Source: Pseudomonas azerbaijanoccidentalis
GTDB taxonomy: Bacteria; Pseudomonadota; Gammaproteobacteria; Pseudomonadales; Pseudomonadaceae
DNA: 64,000 bases
Direction of reading: 5' to 3'
Assembly: GCF_019145495.1 (NCBI RefSeq)
Contig: NZ_JAHSTU010000012.1
Location: 62,001-126,000, forward strand
Shown here: positions 60,070-64,000 of the stretch, piece by piece
How the letters are laid out: each line of letters opens with the position of its first letter
Position numbering within the stretch: the stretch's first letter is position 1
Translations under genes and position numbers: made by a program
Notes under the pieces: model-generated
Databases searched by the model: none
Seen by the model: only the letters and a program-made list of their open reading frames with translations
Told to the model about the DNA's origin: nothing

Positions 60070-60085
60070 AGCAAATTGCATGCCA
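60070..60085 (-). promoter_or_regulatory. Sigma-54 promoter of glnA
   Basis: On the minus strand TGGCATGCAATTTGCT matches the -24/-12 consensus TGGCACG-N4-TTGCA: GG (60084-60083) and GC (60072-60071) are ten bases apart. It lies about 100 bases before the glnA ATG. Expected activator: NtrC. Confidence 0.75.
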
Positions 60086-60194
60086 GTGCCCCACCATGGG
60101 TTTTTTGCCCCAATTTCTCGCTTATAAAGGTGTAAAGCGCTTAAACGCGGAAATTCTCGCCCTACAATGTGGCGCTTAAAACGAAAAACGACCT

Positions 60195-60232
60195 GTTTTG
60201 GTGCGTGCAAAACCTTCTGCACATTAACTGGT
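60195..60232. promoter_or_regulatory. Probable NtrC-binding sites upstream of glnA
   Basis: TTGGTGCGTGCAAAA and TGCACATTAACTGGT contain TGGTGC/TGCAC half-sites of the NtrC consensus TGCAC-N7-GTGCA with imperfect spacing. They sit about 125 bases upstream of the sigma-54 promoter, a normal enhancer distance. Confidence 0.45.
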
Positions 60233-60253
60233 TAAACCTTGAGCAATTTCCGC

Positions 60254-60259
60254 TATAAT
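60254..60259 (+). promoter_or_regulatory. Probable -10 box of thiI
   Basis: TATAAT lies 43 bases before the thiI start. The -35 region is weak. Confidence 0.4.
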
Positions 60260-60301
60260 CCGCGCCCCCCTTTTTCGGCAGGCCCTGCGCGCGCTGTTTC
60301 C

Positions 60302-61756
60302 ATGAAATTAATCGTAAAAGTCTTCCCCGAGATCACCATCAAGAGCCGCCCGGTACGGATGCGTTTCATCCGCCAATTGGCCAAGAACATCCGTGCCGTG
60401 CTCCGCGATCTGGACCCGGTTGTGGTGGTGAACGGCGTGTGGGACAACCTCGAGCTGGAAACCCGCGTCAGCGACCCCAAGGCCCTGAAGGAGATGGGCG
60501 AGCGCCTGAGCTGCATGCCGGGCATCGCGCACTTCCTGCAAATCGACGAATACCCGCTGGGCGATTTCGACGACATCGTTGAAAAGTGCAAGCAGCACTA
60601 CGGCGATGCGCTGGCCGGGAAGATTTTTTCGGTGCGTTGCAAACGCGCCGGCAAGCACCCATTTAGCTCCATAGACATCGAAAAATATGTCGGCAGCCAG
60701 TTGCGCCGTCAGTGTGGCGCCGCCGGGATTGACCTGAAAAAGCCGGAAATCGAAGTCCGCATCGAAGTTCGCGACCAACGGTTGTTTGTGATCCACAGCC
60801 AGCACAACGGCATCGGCGGTTATCCGCTGGGTGCGTTGGAGCAGACGCTGGTATTGATGTCCGGTGGTTTCGACTCCACCGTCGCGGCCTACCAGATCAT
60901 GCGTCGCGGCCTGATGGCGCATTTCTGCTTCTTCAATCTGGGCGGACGTGCCCACGAACTGGGCGTCATGGAAGTCGCGCATTTCATCTGGAAGAAGTAC
61001 GGCAGCTCCCAACGCGTGTTATTTGTCAGTGTGCCGTTCGAGGAAGTGCTGGGAGAAATTCTCGGCAAAGTCGATAACAGTCATATGGGCGTAGTATTGA
61101 AGCGTATGATGTTGCGCGCTTCCTCGCAGATTGCTGACCGACTGCACATTGAAGCGCTGGTGACCGGTGAGGCGATCTCCCAGGTGTCGAGCCAGACATT
61201 GCCGAACCTGAACGTGATTGACTGCGTGACCGACAAACTGGTCTTGCGTCCGCTCATCGCCAGCCACAAGCAGGACATCATCGACCTGGCCAACGAGATC
61301 GGCACCGCCGATTTCGCCCGGCACATGCCGGAATACTGCGGCGTCATTTCGGTCAATCCGAAGACCGCAGCCAAGCGCCATCGCGTCGAGCATGAAGAGA
61401 AAGAATTCGACATGGCGGTACTCGAGCGTGCGCTCGAAAACGCCAAACTGGTGCCGATCGATCGCGTGATCGACGAATTGGGCCAGGATTTGCAAATTGA
61501 AGAAGTCGGCGAAGCGCTGGCTGGTCAGATCGTCATCGACATCCGTCACCCGGATGCCGCTGAAGACGACCCGCTGGACCTTGCTGGCATCGAGGTACAA
61601 ACGATGCCGTTTTATGCACTGAACGCTCGTTTCAAGGAACTGGACCCTACTCGCCAGTACCTGCTTTATTGCGACAAAGGCGTGATGAGTCGCCTGCATG
61701 CCCACCATTTGCTCAGTGAGGGGCATGCCAATGTGCGCGTTTATCGACCGAGCTAA
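60302..61756 (+). CDS. thiI: tRNA 4-thiouridine synthetase/thiamine sulfur transferase ThiI
   Basis: 484 aa from ATG 60302. NFLD and THUMP regions ('LIVKVFPEITIKSRPVRMRF', 'VRCKRAGKHPFSSIDIEKYV'), PP-loop pyrophosphatase 'LVLMSGGFDSTVAAYQIMRR', then C-terminal rhodanese with the persulfide Cys C457 in 'YLLYCDKGVMSRLHA' and partner Cys in 'HMPEYCGVISVNPKTAAKRH'. It makes 4-thiouridine at position 8 of tRNA and supplies sulfur for thiazole. The upstream frame from 60239 has no family sequence. Confidence 0.97.
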   Translation: MKLIVKVFPEITIKSRPVRMRFIRQLAKNIRAVLRDLDPVVVVNGVWDNLELETRVSDPKALKEMGERLSCMPGIAHFLQIDEYPLGDFDDIVEKCKQHYGDALAGKIFSVRCKRAGKHPFSSIDIEKYVGSQLRRQCGAAGIDLKKPEIEVRIEVRDQRLFVIHSQHNGIGGYPLGALEQTLVLMSGGFDSTVAAYQIMRRGLMAHFCFFNLGGRAHELGVMEVAHFIWKKYGSSQRVLFVSVPFEEVLGEILGKVDNSHMGVVLKRMMLRASSQIADRLHIEALVTGEAISQVSSQTLPNLNVIDCVTDKLVLRPLIASHKQDIIDLANEIGTADFARHMPEYCGVISVNPKTAAKRHRVEHEEKEFDMAVLERALENAKLVPIDRVIDELGQDLQIEEVGEALAGQIVIDIRHPDAAEDDPLDLAGIEVQTMPFYALNARFKELDPTRQYLLYCDKGVMSRLHAHHLLSEGHANVRVYRPS

Positions 61757-61895
61757 GTGCCCGGGGCTGTTTGCCTGTGGCTTGCGTCACCGGCCCCCCG
61801 ACGCCGCCGTCAAGCTGTAACGGCAAGGCCTGACTCTACTGTAAATCGCTGCCAAGACTTGTCAGCGCACCGAATCCTCTGATCGAGATACACAA
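61757..61895. other. Intergenic region thiI-typA
   Basis: About 140 bp with a G/C-rich CCGGCCCCCCGACGCCGCCG run. It contains the typA leader; no promoter boxes can be fixed. Confidence 0.4.
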
Positions 61896-63716
61896 GTGAT
61901 CGAAAATCTACGCAACATCGCCATCATTGCTCACGTTGACCATGGTAAAACCACCCTGGTAGACAAACTCCTGCGTCAATCCGGCACCCTGGAGCGCAAC
62001 GAGCTCAACGACGAGCGCGTGATGGACTCCAACGACCAGGAAAAAGAGCGCGGTATTACCATTCTGGCGAAAAACACCGCCATCAACTGGAACGGCTACC
62101 ACATCAACATCGTGGACACCCCGGGCCACGCCGACTTCGGCGGCGAAGTTGAACGCGTAATGTCGATGGTTGACTCCGTTCTGCTGCTGGTTGACGCTCA
62201 AGACGGCCCTATGCCGCAAACCCGTTTCGTGACCAAGAAGGCTTTCGAAGCCGGCCTGCGTCCGATCGTGTGCATCAACAAGGTTGACCGTCCAGGCGCG
62301 CGTCCGGACTGGGTTCTGGACCAGATCTTCGACCTGTTCGACAACCTGGGTGCCACCGAAGAACAGCTGGACTTCAAAGTCGTCTACGCCTCGGCCCTGA
62401 ACGGTATTGCCGGTCTGGACCACACCGAAATGGCTGAAGACATGACCCCGCTGTACCAGTCGATCGTCGACAACGTACCAGCGCCGGCTGTTGACCGTGA
62501 CGGTCCGTTCCAGATGCAAATCTCCGCACTGGACTACAACAGCTTCCTGGGTGTTATCGGTGTTGGCCGTATCGCTCGTGGTCGCGTCAAGCCGAACACT
62601 CCGGTTGTCGCTATCGGCGCCGACGGCAAGAAGCGTAACGGTCGTATCCTGAAGCTGATGGGTCACCACGGTCTGCACCGTGTAGACGTTGAAGAAGCTG
62701 CTGCAGGCGACATCGTGTGCATCAGCGGTATGGACTCGCTGTTCATCTCCGACACCCTGTGCCACCCGGACACCGTTGAAGCGATGAAGCCGTTGACCGT
62801 CGACGAGCCAACCGTTTCCATGACCTTCCAGGTAAACGACTCGCCATTCTGCGGTAAAGAAGGCAAGTTCGTGACCTCCCGTAACATCAAGGAGCGTCTG
62901 GACAAAGAGCTGCTGTACAACGTTGCACTGCGCGTTGAAGAAGGCGACTCGGCTGACAAGTTCAAGGTTTCCGGCCGTGGCGAACTGCACCTCTCGGTAC
63001 TGATCGAAACCATGCGTCGCGAAGGCTTCGAAATGGCTGTAGGCCGTCCGGAAGTGATCATCCGTCTGGTTGACGGCGTGAAGCACGAACCGTTCGAAAA
63101 CGTCACCATCGACCTGCCGGAAGAATCCCAAGGCAAGGTGATGGAAGAGATGGGCCTGCGTAAAGGCGACCTGACCAACATGGTGCCGGATGGCAAAGGC
63201 CGTGTACGTCTGGAATACAACATCCCTGCTCGTGGTCTGATCGGTTTCCGTAACCAGTTCCTGACCCTGACCAACGGTGCTGGCATCCTGACCTCGATCT
63301 TCGACCGTTACGACGCGATGAAGTCCGGCGACATGTCCGGCCGTCAGAACGGCGTTCTGGTTTCGGTTGAAACCGGCAAGGCTCTGACCTACTCCCTGGA
63401 AACCCTGCAGGCGCGTGGCAAGCTGTTCGTAGAACACGGTCAGGAAATCTACAACGGTCAGATCGTTGGTCTGAACAGCCGTGACAACGACCTGGGCGTT
63501 AACCCTACCAAGGGCAAGAAGCTCGACAACATGCGTGCTTCGGGTAAAGACGAAACCATCGCTCTGGTTCCACCTGTTCGCTTCACCCTGGAACAGGCTC
63601 TGGAATTCATCCAGGACGACGAGCTGTGCGAAGTGACTCCTAAGTCCATCCGTCTTCGCAAGAAGATCCTGGACGAAAGCGAGCGTACCCGCGCTGCCAA
63701 GAAAGCCAAGGCATAA
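61896..63716 (+). CDS. typA: Translational GTPase TypA/BipA
   Basis: 606 aa, starting with GTG 61896. G domain 'IIAHVDHGKTTLVDKLLRQS' (P loop), 'KERGITILAKNTAI' (switch I), 'IVDTPGHADFGGEVERVMSM' (G3) and 'VCINKVDRPGARPDW' (G4), then EF-G-like domains II, III and V, and the TypA-specific C-terminal domain ('RARGKLFVEHGQEIYNGQIV' region, 'RLRKKILDESERTRAAKKAK'). It assists 50S assembly and translation under stress and cold. Ends with the typA terminator at 63735. Confidence 0.98.
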   Translation: MIENLRNIAIIAHVDHGKTTLVDKLLRQSGTLERNELNDERVMDSNDQEKERGITILAKNTAINWNGYHINIVDTPGHADFGGEVERVMSMVDSVLLLVDAQDGPMPQTRFVTKKAFEAGLRPIVCINKVDRPGARPDWVLDQIFDLFDNLGATEEQLDFKVVYASALNGIAGLDHTEMAEDMTPLYQSIVDNVPAPAVDRDGPFQMQISALDYNSFLGVIGVGRIARGRVKPNTPVVAIGADGKKRNGRILKLMGHHGLHRVDVEEAAAGDIVCISGMDSLFISDTLCHPDTVEAMKPLTVDEPTVSMTFQVNDSPFCGKEGKFVTSRNIKERLDKELLYNVALRVEEGDSADKFKVSGRGELHLSVLIETMRREGFEMAVGRPEVIIRLVDGVKHEPFENVTIDLPEESQGKVMEEMGLRKGDLTNMVPDGKGRVRLEYNIPARGLIGFRNQFLTLTNGAGILTSIFDRYDAMKSGDMSGRQNGVLVSVETGKALTYSLETLQARGKLFVEHGQEIYNGQIVGLNSRDNDLGVNPTKGKKLDNMRASGKDETIALVPPVRFTLEQALEFIQDDELCEVTPKSIRLRKKILDESERTRAAKKAKA

Positions 63717-63734
63717 GATTTAGCCCGGCTTAAC

Positions 63735-63773
63735 GAAAACGCCCCCGGTCGAAAGGCCGGGGGCGTTTTTGTT
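63735..63773 (+). terminator. Terminator of typA
   Basis: AAAACGCCCCCGG-tcgaaag-CCGGGGGCGTTTT hairpin with T-run. Confidence 0.88.
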
Positions 63774-63785
63774 TGTCTGAAGCCA

Positions 63786-63871
63786 TAAAAAAGATCGCAG
63801 CCTTCGGCAGCTCCTACAAAAGCACAGTCGTGCGCGTTTCTGTAGGAGCTGCCGAAGGCTGCGATCTTTTC
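63786..63871. repeat. REP-type inverted pair (family A)
   Basis: GATCGCAGCCTTCGGCAGCT and AGCTGCCGAAGGCTGCGATC, near-perfect arms with CCTACAAAAGCACAG in the loop. Confidence 0.9.
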
Positions 63872-63875
63872 AGGC

Positions 63876-64000
63876 TTAAAACTTTTCTAAGGTCCGGCGG
63901 CTGCTGCTCTCGCGCACCACTTCCTTCGGCTTGTACGCACAATACCCTGGCCGTGGGCCGATTTTCGGGTGGTTGCGGCAAGTATCCGGGCGCTTTTCAT
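63876..64000 (-). CDS. Unknown protein, C-terminal end only
   Basis: The minus strand is open from the right edge to TAA 63878-63876 and gives 'EKRPDTCRNHPKIGPRPGYC' then 'AYKPKEVVRESSSRRTLEKF'. Two Cys, basic and polar. The gene starts outside the window. I do not recognise the family; codon use is like the host's and the stop lies beside a REP pair, which supports a real gene end. Confidence 0.55.
   Translation of the reverse strand, partial: EKRPDTCRNHPKIGPRPGYCAYKPKEVVRESSSRRTLEKF

Larger units (their letters stand above)
59971..60301. promoter_or_regulatory. Divergent control region of glnA and thiI
   Basis: About 330 bp without a gene. It contains the glnA sigma-54 promoter (60070-60085), NtrC-like half sites around 60195-60232 (TGGTGCGTGCA and TGCACATTAACTGGT) and a TATAAT box at 60254 for thiI. 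Confidence 0.7.

Noticed and set aside
46246..63871. REP pairs considered as a CRISPR-like array
   Set aside because: The copies are inverted pairs kilobases apart with genes between them, not regularly spaced direct repeats with spacers. No cas genes.

Overview
The window looks like chromosome of a Pseudomonas of the fluorescens group. This rests on gene content and order: typA-thiI-glnA-ntrBC, trmL, secB-grxC-yibN, gpmI-envC-ctpA-yibQ, hisBHAF, asmA-like-mutY-yggX, and aguBA beside an OprD-family porin. Many intergenic inverted pairs built on the 'TGTAGGAGCTGCCG...GGCTGCGATCTTTT' type also fit this group. I ran no database search; assignments come from motifs, protein lengths and remembered family features.

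Layout. Positions 1-12.0 kb: start of a dctB-like sensor kinase, rfbC-like epimerase, a three-part APH/M23-like/aminotransferase protein, the agmatine-to-putrescine pair aguBA behind two copies of a 13-bp motif, an OprD-family porin, a decayed Fic gene behind an elaborate operator-like region, a tautomerase/DsbA-like/SDR cluster and a family 25 glycosyltransferase. Positions about 12.1-24.85 kb: a genomic island inserted at the 3' end of tRNA-Thr(TGT). It is bounded by a direct repeat of about 67 bp (12078-12144 and 24803-24870) and carries its own tyrosine recombinase.

The island cargo is the most unusual part. A six-gene, same-strand cluster encodes a sigma-like factor, a 192-aa partner, an ImmA/IrrE zinc-peptidase fused to a UvrD helicase with a degenerate nuclease domain and Fe-S type cysteines, a triple ubiquitin-like protein, an E1-like (ThiF) enzyme with an extra N-terminal domain, and a Cys/His-rich DUF6527-type protein. 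An AT-rich membrane protein gene follows. Near the other end lies an Abi_2 (AbiD/AbiF) HEPN-type gene. It is preceded by a near-consensus promoter and a short terminated transcript that could be an RNA antitoxin. I read the island as a defence island. The combination of protease-helicase, sigma/partner pair and ubiquitin-like conjugation genes is the best candidate here for an undescribed system.

Positions 25-64 kb are mostly core genome: a hexapeptide acyltransferase, a polar amino-acid ABC transporter with a co-transcribed methyltransferase, gabP behind a good sigma-54 promoter, two tandem paralogous small proteins, an alpha/beta hydrolase, a DUF1016 nuclease, tRNA-Phe, mutY-yggX, an OFA-type MFS transporter, the histidine operon, cell-wall genes (yibQ, ctpA, envC), gpmI, yibN-grxC-secB, trmL, the nitrogen regulators ntrBC, two DUF4124 proteins, glnA with a sigma-54 promoter, thiI and typA. 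Eight REP-type inverted pairs sit between genes.
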